Positions 48,901 through 60,900 of a stretch of DNA of 64,000 nt are shown one piece after another; within the stretch, counting starts at the first letter, position 1, and each line of letters begins with the position of its first letter. The stretch is taken from assembly GCF_036898095.1 (NCBI RefSeq), contig NC_090744.1, forward strand, positions 95,275,559 through 95,339,558. The letters are read 5' to 3'. Under the pieces are notes generated by a model. That model saw only the letters and a list, made by a program, of their open reading frames with translations, was not told the DNA's origin and did not search any database. A program made the translations under genes and the position numbers. The stretch comes from Palaemon carinicauda (lineage: Eukaryota; Arthropoda; Malacostraca; Decapoda; Palaemonidae).

Positions 48901-51900
48901 GTTTGTATTATAGAAGATAATTATTCGCACAAAAAATGATTGAATTTATAATTTACAGCTGAAGAGAGCCAACAAATCAGAGCTACTGATTGTAGTCTGA
49001 CTCCAAAGCAGTTAAGGTTCCATTTGCCCAAAGGTAAGATAGATGCAAATGGCATTTCAAATCAGTCATTTACTGAATCTAGTAAAGATGAAAGTGTCCT
49101 TATTCCAGTAGAAGAGTTAGAAAAGGAAACCTTTGATGTTGAGGAAGAACATGATGGTGATGAACGGACTAGTTTCCAAAAGGAGGAGGCTTCAGAATTG
49201 GAGAAAAGCCTTTCTGATGCTGAATATATGGAAGTTCAAGAGGAAGAGAATGAGGATAATGAACGTTCCTTCATGAGTGTCGATATTGGCGATAAATTTG
49301 AAAGGTCTATTGAAGTACAGGAGGAAGAGGCCTCTCTAGATGTATTCGAGGATTCCCTCGAGGAAATTGAGGGGGAGGAGGGTACAGACCGTGAAGCCGA
49401 GGTAGAGGTACTAGAGAAATCCATTGAAGTTGGAGGAGAACCTGCAGAACAGAGCTCAGTTGAAATAAATGTTTTAAGGTAAGCTGGAATGTTATTTCTA
49501 ATATAGAATGATAGTAGCACCTTCATATATAACTACAGTCATTTCAATGTTGAATTGACCTACATATTCAGTACATTATTTTTTTTTTTACAATTGTCAC
49601 TAAAGCAAGCTACGAATTTAGTATTTTAAATTTCTTAATAGTTCTGTTCTCTGTCTTATGTTAAGTTATTTACATTTAAACTTGCATCTGTTAGGCATCC
49701 ATTTTCTGGAGTTCCAACACCACGGCAACCACTCAGAGCCTGCAGTAGTGCCGAACTAATGGGTGGTACAACAAGGAGGTTAGACTTATACAGTTTAGCT
49801 TTGAAAGGCAGTCCCATATTTCATTTTTACTGTCATTTTAACTACTTGCATGGATAAATCCTATAATCTTGCTGGGTATTTGTAAACAGTATTGGTATTA
49901 TTGTGTTGGTATAAGCTTCATAATACTTACTTTTATAACTGCTTTTTTAGCATTTTGGGATAAATTTTGATTGGGCTTTAATTTGTTATTACTTCATGAA
50001 GCTTTATTATGTGCGAGATCTATCATCTAAAATTTTAATCAGCGAAGACTTTGCTTATGTAATGGAATTGATCCTGCATAGTATTTCTTGGCACTTGTAT
50101 GAATAGTTGGGATGTTTTTGGAGCTTCCAAAAAGTTTGAAATGAAAAAATCATTGCAATTGGAATTTGGATGTTATCAGTTTTCTTTGATTTGTGTTTTT
50201 GGTTTTCAGCTTCAAGCAAGATGAATAAAGTGAATGATATCTGGAAGGTTTTATGTCCCTAAGTACATATTATTTTATGTAAATTTACCAGATAGCTTAG
50301 TTGTATTGAAATGACAATTTTTATTTAATTTTTTTATCTACTTTTGTACAAGCTTGTAACATTGGCCATGCATTCAATATATTTTTATAATAACTTTGGT
50401 AGAAAAATTATAGTTTTGAAGTCTCAGTACAATAGCTTGACAAAAAAAGAGACCTGGGCTGGCAGCCATATCATGCACTCATGATTTTAGTTTAAAACAA
50501 ACATTTGCCATTGATTCATTTGAAAAGAAATGAACTAACAACCTACATTCAAATGTGAGATTATGTTGCAGACCTTAGTTGTAATGTAGTAGATAAGTTT
50601 TTCTGGGTTTGACGAAAATTTAGTTTCTTTAATTTTTGTATGCTCTGCTAGAATTATCATAATGTTTAGTCTTCTTACTTTTCAGTAGTATTTGCTGTAA
50701 AATGAAAGCTAAAGAATTTATTAAAAATTTAGTTTAGATGAATAAATATAAAGAAAAGATCTTTTTGCATCAATTTAAAATCTAAATAACATTAGATACA
50801 GCAGTCAAAGATATCTTGGATGCATGGAGACCAGGTAGTAGGCTTCAAGGCATTCAGTAATACTAAACATTAGATATTTCATATAATGGAGTGTGAAAGG
50901 AGCAGGATAGGAGAATATATTTAGCCGGAAATTTAAAATATGGACTTGTCAGTTTCAGCATAATTCCTTGTCACCTTGTCTGTTTTTATCTTGTTAGATT
51001 ATACTGTTATACAGTATGCCACTTGCAAAAGTCAAGGGTCCCAAATGATTAATGCTTCCGTCTCCACTAACATATCGTTACTGTTAGCCCTGAGGAGGGC
51101 ACTTAAAATTAAGAAGCTAACATAAGAGTGTAGAGTAAGCAATTCTTTTCTCAGAAGTCTGACTGAAGGTGACATTACATGTGTTTGTTGGTATTGAGAG
51201 GGAGTTGATGCAAAGGTAAAACTGTGGGACATATTAATTTTTGGAAAGAGTGAAAGCTTTACTGATTTTAGACTAGAGCTCTTAGATGTGTTAAATGGGT
51301 CTCCTATAATTCCCAGTAATTAGGGTAGAGAAGAAATATCTGAATTGTAAGCAGTAAGGAGAGCCTATCCAATTGTTGGAATCTTGTTATACTAGTTTAG
51401 ATATGTTTTCTGCAATATTTTATGCTGCATATACTAAAGGAAAAACCAAATCCAAGTATGCCAAAAGTGAATTAATTTTCATTCTATATTATAATTTTAG
51501 TTGGAAGCTTATCATTCGTAACTAATTTTTTTTTTCTACAAAAATAACCCCACTGTATTTAGCTTTTTTTTTTTTTTTTTAATATAAATTGAAGATTTCA
51601 TTTATTATATATAGAACTGACACCAAATACACTAGTATATTACATCAAAATTATATTTGATAATTTTATAAATTTATGATGAGAATCCTTATTGCCAACA
51701 GTACAAATAATAGTTTAAGAATTAGAGTCAGCATTAAATTTGGAGTAATGGGAGGCGTTTAGAAAGCCATTACACGTATGCACACATTTCCCGAAATCAT
51801 CAATATGCAAATCCTCAGTGAATTTAGCATTATTGGAAAACGTAAATGATAAACTTTTTGAATTGTAGAAATATCAAGGGAAATATATTTATTAATATTT

Positions 51901-54900
51901 TCTAAAACAAAATATTCCTCAAATACTGTATATGAATTATACAATACTTATATTTTAAATTTGAAAAATTAGGGTTTTCAATAGCATTTGCTCTAATTTG
52001 CTCAAATGATATATAAGTGTAATTTACTGTATTCTGTTCTTGGTATTATAACGTAGTGAACGAAGTCTTTGGCTTAACTATGTCGATTAAGACCTGTTTG
52101 ATTTAAACTGCTTTATTAACGTCTTGCAAAAGATGATTATACATTTCTTTTATCATAGCTTATCTCTGCAAATCTTCTGATAGTACTGTATATCGTATTG
52201 AAAACTTCATTGCAAATCCAAAATATATTCATAATTGCTGTAACATGAATTTTTGCTTTATTATTTAATATTTACTCACTGGCCTGGTTAAACTACCTGG
52301 TAGCAATAAAAGTAAAATCTCTAAAAAGCTTCCTAGCATTATAATGAACATACAGTTTATCTCAAGCCCTTTATTGTAGCCGTCCAGTTTGGGTAGGCTT
52401 AAAGGAAGGTATTTTGAAATTTCCAAATTCTTATTTGTGTTAACATGTCATCATCCTTCTTATATTTTACTTGAATACATAGACTTATGTTAGTTATTTT
52501 ACTTTTTTTTTGTATCAAATACAGCATTTGTGTTGTCTTACACATTGGTAAACTGTAAGGAAGATAGATCATTCACCGCCCTGCGGGTGTAAAATATGTC
52601 GTTATATGGCAACTGATGTTTATTATTTAATGGTAATTTAATTCTTTTTCTTGCATTTCAATCCCATGCTACATTTATTTTTAGCCATTGCACAATTATA
52701 AGGAATTGTGTCTACTCATAAAAACGTAAATTTCAAGGTTGACTGGGATGTCATAAATAGGAAATTTTATAATCGTATTTTGCCTCGGTATAGGTCATCT
52801 TAGATTGTAGAGCCAAACCAGAATGTTCTCTTACCAGGAACTATTTTCTTTTATTTTGTCTACTATTTAGCTGCTGTTTATGTGGGCTTTACAAGTTTTT
52901 CTGTATGATCTGAAGTAAATTTTTGTTATTTGGAATGTGTTGCAAGATGTTATTTAAAAGAAGTTTTATAATGACGTATTTAATATGCGGAAAGTCCTTT
53001 AAAATATGCAAATTAATAATCCATTGTTCCCTTACTATCAAACCTTCCGTTATTTATGTGGATTATCTTTCAGCATAGCTGGAAGGTAGCCAGTAGACTT
53101 TAATTGCGAGGTGGCAACCCTTCCTAAAAGCTTGAGCCGGTAAACTGGGGGTAGACGGGGTGCACCCAGCCACCTCTCTCTATACTCTCACAGCAGTGAG
53201 ACGTCACTCTTTCTTTTGGGCTCGGTAGAGATCGGACGTGTTTGCTTTCTCTTTTCAGGTGTATGTGTTCTCTCTTCGATGGCCTTCATGCGAACGTGTC
53301 CAGGGCGCGAGGGTGCCGCGTGGGGTACTTTCATGTCTTTGTTGGAGACCAACCCGCATTCTGTGTCGTTCGTGCCGAGGGTATCGCTGCGAGCAGGGTT
53401 CGCTCTCGCAGAGTGTAGGGAGTGGCCTGCCTCCCAATAGAAGAAATTTTGGCAGTGCAGGAAGAAGGCGAAGCGTGATCTTTCTCCCTCACGGGCGAGG
53501 AAAGCGTGTTCTTTTTCTTCACGCACCCCTAAATCTCTTTCTAAAGCTCCTCGCTTGCGCTCTTCCGAGGGGCGATCAAGTAGGAGCGCAGACTGACTAA
53601 CTCCTTGGCAATCCTCTCTAGAGGAGCAATTTCACCTCCAACCGCTGGCGAACCATTCTCCCTTTGCCTCACGTTCGTGAGCTAGGCATTCGCGACGTTC
53701 ACGCCATTCTTGAATGAGATCTAGATGCTCCCGTTCACAATCATGAACCATGCTTTTGCAATCAAGGTCTAGACATTTCTTGTCCAGAGGTAGAGGTAGA
53801 CGCAAGCACAGTCTATTAGTGCGTAGCCCCTCAACCAGACCTTCTTCCAAACGACCTCGGACCGGACCTGATGATGCGAATGACCATTCCTCAAACAGGC
53901 ATTCAGCTAAACCCTCAGCGCCTTTCGCCGCCTGGGGATTCTTAGCAAAGCGTTCTCCTACGTGACGCTTGGAAACTCATCCTGCTGTGACACGTTCTCC
54001 AAATAGAGTAGTCCCTACTCAGAGGCCTTCTCTGCCGACTTTGTTGGACATAGGTGCTTCTCTGGGGCCACAAGAAGTCGTTAGACCTTCCTCTTCCTAT
54101 GTGGCTCCTAGTGCTCCTGTTGCAAGCACTTCAGCTTGTGAATCTTGTGATTTTGTTCTTGAGTCTCGCGATTTCACGAGCAAGTCGGCGATTTCCGCGA
54201 GCAATGCATGAGCAGACGTGTCAGAACCGCAAGCAAGTGCGGTACCAACACCTTCGCCTTGACCCTCGGCTTCTTCCACCTCCAGCGGAAGACCGACACC
54301 CTTTCCAGAGGGTTTGAAGGAGACTCCTAATAGGTTCGCGAACGGTCCTATTGGTCCAGACCTTCCTTCGCATCCGAAGGAACGTGTTCCTCTGCCTCAG
54401 AGGTTATCACCTTCGTTGACTGGAGCTCCTCCGAGAGTTCCACCCAAAGGACACTCTCCTAAGGAATTCCAGTGAGGATCAGAGCTTCCTTCAAGGAAGC
54501 ACTAGGATCCCCCTGGAACCCTCGTCGAAATCGTCAGTTGGGAGTCAGGATCCTAGAAGGAAGTTGACGACCCCGATTGCGCGCTGAAGGTCCTATTTCG
54601 TCTGACTCTTATATGGCTAACTTACCCTATACTCCAGTGAAGGTAAAGGAGGTCATGACTAAGAGACAGAAAAGGGACAGTAGGGACATAGGTTCGCCGA
54701 GGGAGATAACGATCCATCCCTTCAACCCTTGAGACATTGAGGTTTTCCTGAGAAAGATCCTTCAGCTCCTACTGCCAAGGCTTCGTCAAATTCCTCAAAA
54801 ACCTCGCAGGTTCCCTCCTTCTAAGACCACGGAGGAATGTCCTGTGTGTAGGGAATCAAAGGACACTAAGAAAAAACCTAAGAATGCTGCGGCATGGGAA

Positions 54901-57900
54901 TCTAGAATGGCTGAGGCACAGAGGCGTTCCCCTGTGGCGGATCCTCCCAGCGATTCAGTCGACGACCCTGACCTACCCCAGACTCTGGAGGTGGATGGCC
55001 CCTTAGATTCTGAGGATGAGAATCTTCCAAAGGCGGCCAATCCGAACTATCACTCCGAGCAAGAGAGAGACGAGTCTGAGCATACCTTTTGGCAGGTCCT
55101 TGCCTGTATGAGGGCCATCAACAGCCTGTCTACTCCTGGTTCCACCATCCAGGAAGGGAAGGATATTGTTCTTGACGATATATTCGAGACCCAGAAGCCT
55201 TCCAGGTCCAGTGCAGCTCTGCCCTGGTCCAAGGGTTTGACAGCCACCAAAAGGAAAGCTATCGCCCATATAGCTGGACCTTCTAGTTCGTTGAGGGCAG
55301 GTTCCTCCTCTCGGTCCCTTCCACTTCTTTTTGTTCTACAAAGGAAATATTACGAAATCGAAGGGAAACACATTCACCATGACCCTTGACCCTTCAGTAG
55401 AGTCCCTAATTAAGGGAGTACCGACTCGAACCCTCTCCTCGCTGAAGGCCTCCTTCTCGGCAGTGGAACGCCTGAACAGAGAGAGGTGCGAAGTATGCCA
55501 TGCAGGCGGCTTCATGGCTTGATCTATGGCTAGGATTCTTAGGCTTCATGGTTTGTTCCCACAATCTTTCAAAGGAGCCAGCCAGGAAGACTGTAGTCTT
55601 TCCTGTTGTCAGGTACCTGGACTCTTGAATTTTTACCGCACTACGTTGTCAACCTGGGGGCGACCGCCATTCTCACGAGAATGGATACCGTCATAAGTAG
55701 GTTCTACAAGTAGGTGCCGAAGGTGGAGTTCTCTCGGTTGAGCAATTCCACCCTTAAGGGTTCATCTCTCTTCGTTCCCAGAAGAGATAGAGAGGGCTGC
55801 TGAGTGATGGAGGAAATCGTCGAACGATTCTCTCCTTCATAGGTCCATGTCATCGCGGCCCTATGGTAGACCTTCCCAGTCTTCACGGCCTCAGTGAGCA
55901 CCTTCCTCTTCTCATCTGTTAACATCTAGGTCCTCTGGACCTTCTAAGGTGTCTAAGCAGCCCTTTCCATCCAAAGGCCAGAAAGGGTCCAAGTCCTTTA
56001 GAGGAAAGAAGGAAGGACAGAAGGGTGTCCGAGGTGACAACTCCTAGTAGGAATGGCATTCCTCATCATCTACCACCTGGGGGAGGATGCCTACAGCGCT
56101 GCTGGCAGAGGTGGTCGCTCCACAGGGCAGATCCCTGGACGGTCAAAGTGATTGCCCTAGGGTATTGCGTCCTGTTCATTCAATCTCTCCCTCCTCTTAC
56201 TCTGGATCCAGTGCATCTAAGCTTCTATGCAAAGGAGCTGGCCCTCAGGGTCGAATTCCAGACCATGCTGCATAAGGGCGCTCTCCAAGAGGTTGCGGAC
56301 GGGTCCCCAGGCTTCTACAGTCGAACATTTCTGGCGAAAAGGCGACTGGAGGCTGGAGACCAGTCAACGATCTCTCCCCTCTGAACAAGTTTGTTCAACA
56401 CTCAGTTCAGAATGGAGACCTCTGTTTGTTAGTTCAGGGAGAGTAAAGAGGAGGATTACCAAAAACAAGGTTTCCTCCTGGATTCGCCAAGACTTTGAAA
56501 GAACCTTGGCTCCTGATCCTACTCAGACTCCGTGACCTAAAGCCCATGATGTCAGGGAAATCAGAATCTGGCATTCAAACGCAACTTTTCCATGTTGCAA
56601 GTTCTTTAAGCGGGCATGTAAAAGAGGCAGACTACCTTTACAGCCATAATTTAAAAGACGCGACCCACAGGAGACTCGATACGTTAACTATTGGTCTTGT
56701 GGTGGCTGCTCAACAAGTGGTTTAAGATACCTCAGGCTTCTTAATGGACAAGTAGCAGTTGGTTAAAATGGGTACCTATGCAAGCTGGCTTCAACCTCAG
56801 CAGGTAATTATTACTTCCCTTGTATAACCTAGTATAAGTTATAAAAGTTTTATACCATCCACGTCCTTATTGCTTTCTGCTATGGAGCAATTACACTGCC
56901 TTGCACAGGCCGCTAATATACTCACTTTGTATATTTCAGCGAGGTGTCAAAGTTTTCCCCAGACCACGGTCATATACTGTGCTAGGTAAAATTGGGTCAA
57001 TGTCCATGCCAGATCTAGGACTTCCACCCACCTAAGAGTGAGTCATTTATATGAATAACAGAAGGTTTGTTAGTATGGGAACAAATGACAAATTTGGAGA
57101 TAATTTGTATTTTCCCTAACTAATACAAACCTGTAGTTATTTATATAAATTGGCCTGCCATTACCTGTTCCCCAGAAGTCCTGCCTGCAATCAAAACTGA
57201 TGTCTCACAGCTGTGAGAGTGTATATAGAGGCATCTGGGTAGCACCCCCCCCCCCAACCACTCTCAGCCTACCCACTCAAGCGATTAGGCAGGGTTGCCA
57301 CCTCGCAGTAAAAGTTTAATGGCTACCTTCCAGCTATGCTGAAAGATAATCCACATAAATAACTTCAGGTTTGTATTAGGGGAAAATACAAATTATCTCT
57401 GAATTTGTCATTTCTATTATTTTTTTTTGTATCTAAACTAGTGATTGGGGTAGTGGTAATTGTACATGTGTTATACTGTATTAGATGTTACAGTATTTAG
57501 TTGCGAGGATTGCACACCTTATTTTTAAATACATCACTTTGAAGTTGTGTATTGTGTGCTGTATTTTTGTATTGTTTCTATGTATCATAAGGGATGATTT
57601 TTGTGGTGGTGGCATTCTGAATCTATTTATGCTTTTATTATAATATCTATTTAACACTAGATGCTTTCAATTTAGTTTTTGCTTTTAATTGCCAGTCTTT
57701 CATGACATTGTTGTTATTTATTATCGGGAACTCATAATTTTTTATCCTTTCAGCAATGAAGAAATAACGGGTAAAATTGAAGCGACATTAACTGAAGAAT
57801 TCAGCATAGAGGAAGAAAAAGTTGTAGAAGACTCCTTTTACAGTTTTACAGAGGAGAAAATATCTGATACCCAAATATCAGAGGGTGTAGAGGAGAAAGA

Positions 57901-60900
57901 GGGAGAATCTGAGGAGAATTTAGCTGGTGCTGAGAGGTCCTTTGAAGTTGGTGGGGATGATGAAGATGAGCCAATTTGTCTGGAGGCAGAACATGAATTG
58001 AAAAATTCTGTGCATGAGGAAGAGGATACCATTGAAAATAGAAGACAAGATGTAGATGACCAAGACCAAATTAGTGAACCCCTCGAAGGAAATGAATCGG
58101 AAAAGGAAGAGGAAATGAAACTGACTCTTGAAATGGAAAATGAGGACACTTCAGTTCATGAAACACAGAAATCAGATGAAGTTGAGGAATGTTCAGAGGA
58201 AAATGTAATAAATGAAGTGGATGATGGTGAAGGTGTAAAACTAATGCTGGATGAAGTCAGTCAGGATGATAAAGGGCATGGAACTGTATTTGAGGAATTT
58301 GAGCAAAGTAAAACATCTGTTACTGTTGAAACTACAGTGGAATCGAGTGTAACCCAAAATCTAAATGATTCAGAGTACATCACATCTCTGAGGTTCTCAG
58401 ATTCTGAAAGTGATGCAGAGAAAAGTTTTGTTGAGGAAAACAAAAGTGACGAAACAAAGAATTTATCAATCATGGACAAGATGGAAGTACAGAAAGGAAG
58501 GGTAGTTGCAGCATTAAATGAAAACCTTGTAATGGAAAATTTGGGTCTTGGTGAAGCGATTTTAGGTGACACAACTATTAGAAGTGATGGAAATGGAATA
58601 GAAGATAACATCTTACAACTTGCGAGTGAGAAAGAGGAGGAAATGATTACTCCAGAAATGATTAATGAAGCCCTTTCTGAAGAAGAAAGTTTTGTTTTAA
58701 ATTTGGATGCCTCTGAGCATTTTAGTCCTCTCAATTTCTCGGATGATTCAGACCTGGAGAAAGAGCCAGAGGAAGCTGATCAATCATCTCCAGATATTAA
58801 AGAGGCTCTTTTATCAAGGGAAGGCATCCTGAAACCCATTTCTGTTGATGAGGCAAAGGTGGCAATAGCTGAAGGTGCTGAAGAAAATAGCATGGAAGCT
58901 AACATGCCAGAAGAGGAAAGTGTGAAGGCAAGCGCGCTTGACGTTTCAAGGAGAGTTGACGAAATTGTTCCTGAAAATGATCCGGAACCAGTAATCCCAG
59001 AAATGGAAATTGGTGATGCAGAGAACAAACCCCAGGAAGTGTTAGGTCATGCAAAAGATGTACATGGCAAACCTCTAGTTACAAATTCTGCCAAATCAGA
59101 TTCTTCAGCCGAGTTTGATCAGTTTGAGAAATTAAAAACAGAGGACCAGGTTCAGGAATCTGATCTGAAGGCAGTGTCAGATGGAAAGGAAATTGTGGAG
59201 ACTAGAGTAAGTGAGGAATCTTCACTATGTGAAAAAGATGACATATTTGTTATGAAACCAGAAATAACTACTCACAGTGAACAATTTCAGGGTAGTGAAT
59301 ATAGTAACGGGATCAGTGAAGGTATTGAAGAAATGGAAACAGATGAAAATTGCACTGTAGCAGCTAGCATCAAAGAAAGTAATACCCAGAGAAAGGAGTT
59401 GCAGTCAAACATCACTGAAGTACAAACACAAATGACAAGAGAAACTGAATGCATTTCCATCAGGGAAAATAAGGAGATAGAGGAATGTAATAGTGTGTTT
59501 CAGAATAAAGAAACCGTTGAAATTGGACTGCAGAAAGAGCCAGAAGAGTTGACCATTGAGGCTGACTCTAAGATGCAAGATACCAATTTAAGTTTGGAAA
59601 AGAAGTCTTCATCAGATGTATTGGATAATAGTAAATGTGTTACTCAATCTTTATCTAATACAGTGACTTACGAAAGCTCTAACCTTGAGACCACAAGAAA
59701 AGAACAGGAAATAGGGACTGAAATTCCTGCTTCAGAACACAAAAAAGATGTCATGTTAAAAGAGTCTGTTGTTTGTGAAGTGGAATCCTTATCAATCCCT
59801 ACTTCCCCAGCTGATCAAACTACAGGACTTACATCCAGTAATACAGAGTTCTTGAGCTTAAAAGTGAAAGAGCATCCTGGGGCAGTTGAAGATTCTACTG
59901 ACGGCAATGCTGCCTCCTTTTCGCCTCCTCCTACACCTACCCGCCGTAGTGCAAGAATAACGCCTCAAAAAGAAAAATCACTCGATATTACAGACACACA
60001 ACGGCACACTGACTGCCTCGAAAAACCCATTTCTGATAGTACTTACGTTGATGAGGGAGAGTCCATTGCAATTATCACTACTTTAGACCAAAGTGGAAAG
60101 CTAACACACAAGATAGAATTATCAGGTAGCCCTTCTTCAGGAAATGAAATAGACACTTCTCTGAAAGAATCCCTTGATAATGAAATAGAATCTTTATCAG
60201 ATACTACTTCCTCAAACCAACAAAATGCAAGATCTAAATCTAGCAAGACAGAGGTGAAAGAATACACTGAGGTGCAAGGAAAATCTGATGATGCTAAAGA
60301 AGTGTCCGTTTCAGCTCCTTCTACTCCTACCCGCCGTAGTGCGAGAATCTCACCGCAGAAAATGGACTCCCCAGGTATATTGCACAATCAAAGTCAAGTA
60401 GAGTTAAGTTCTGACAGAAGTCCTCCTAGGAGAAGTTTAAGGCTTACACCTGACAAACCCAGAGACCTTGGTGAAAGTCTTATGGAAACCAGTTCCCCTC
60501 CCACAACACCAACTAGACGAAATACAAGGTTAACCTCTACTAAGGATGATGCATTAGAGTTAAGACTCAGTCCTTTTGTGGAAAATATTCCTGAATTACA
60601 TAGATCCTATGCTCAGTCAGAAGAAAAAACAGTGAAGAGGTCTTTGACACTTACAAGGTCTTCAAAGGATGCTTCAGATCAACAGTTAAGCACTCATAGT
60701 CCCTCACCTTCTAAATTCTCCCCGGCCAGAAGAAAGGCAGAAACTAGCAGTCCATTGCCAGAAACAAGAGTTTTGTTGGTAAAGATTGACTCCCCTGTAA
60801 AATCTAATGTAATGGAAAAACATGAGTTAAATAAAGAAACAAGTTCACAAGAACCTAAAATACCTCAAACCATAATCAAAGATGATAAAATGGAAACAGA

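Larger units (their letters stand above)
53024..57413 (+). mobile_element. DIRS-like element F, 4.39 kb, internally deleted
   Basis: The left end (TTGTTCCCTTACTATCAAACC, 53024-53213) and right end (57195-57413, ending TTTGTCATTT) are inverted repeats. The ICR is at 57043-57149. It contains a broken ORF1, the N-terminal RT region, and the C-terminal recombinase fused by a deletion at about 56424; about 2.2 kb present in D between these points is missing. Defective. Confidence 0.88.

Noticed and set aside
53188..53526. Minus-strand ORFs in element F
   Set aside because: Antisense to the ORF1 remnant; no homology.
57689..57753. ATG 57689 as the start of a separate 1,672-aa gene
   Set aside because: The 21 codons before 57754 are intron sequence ending in a good acceptor, and the AG+C codon joins the frame of exon 12.
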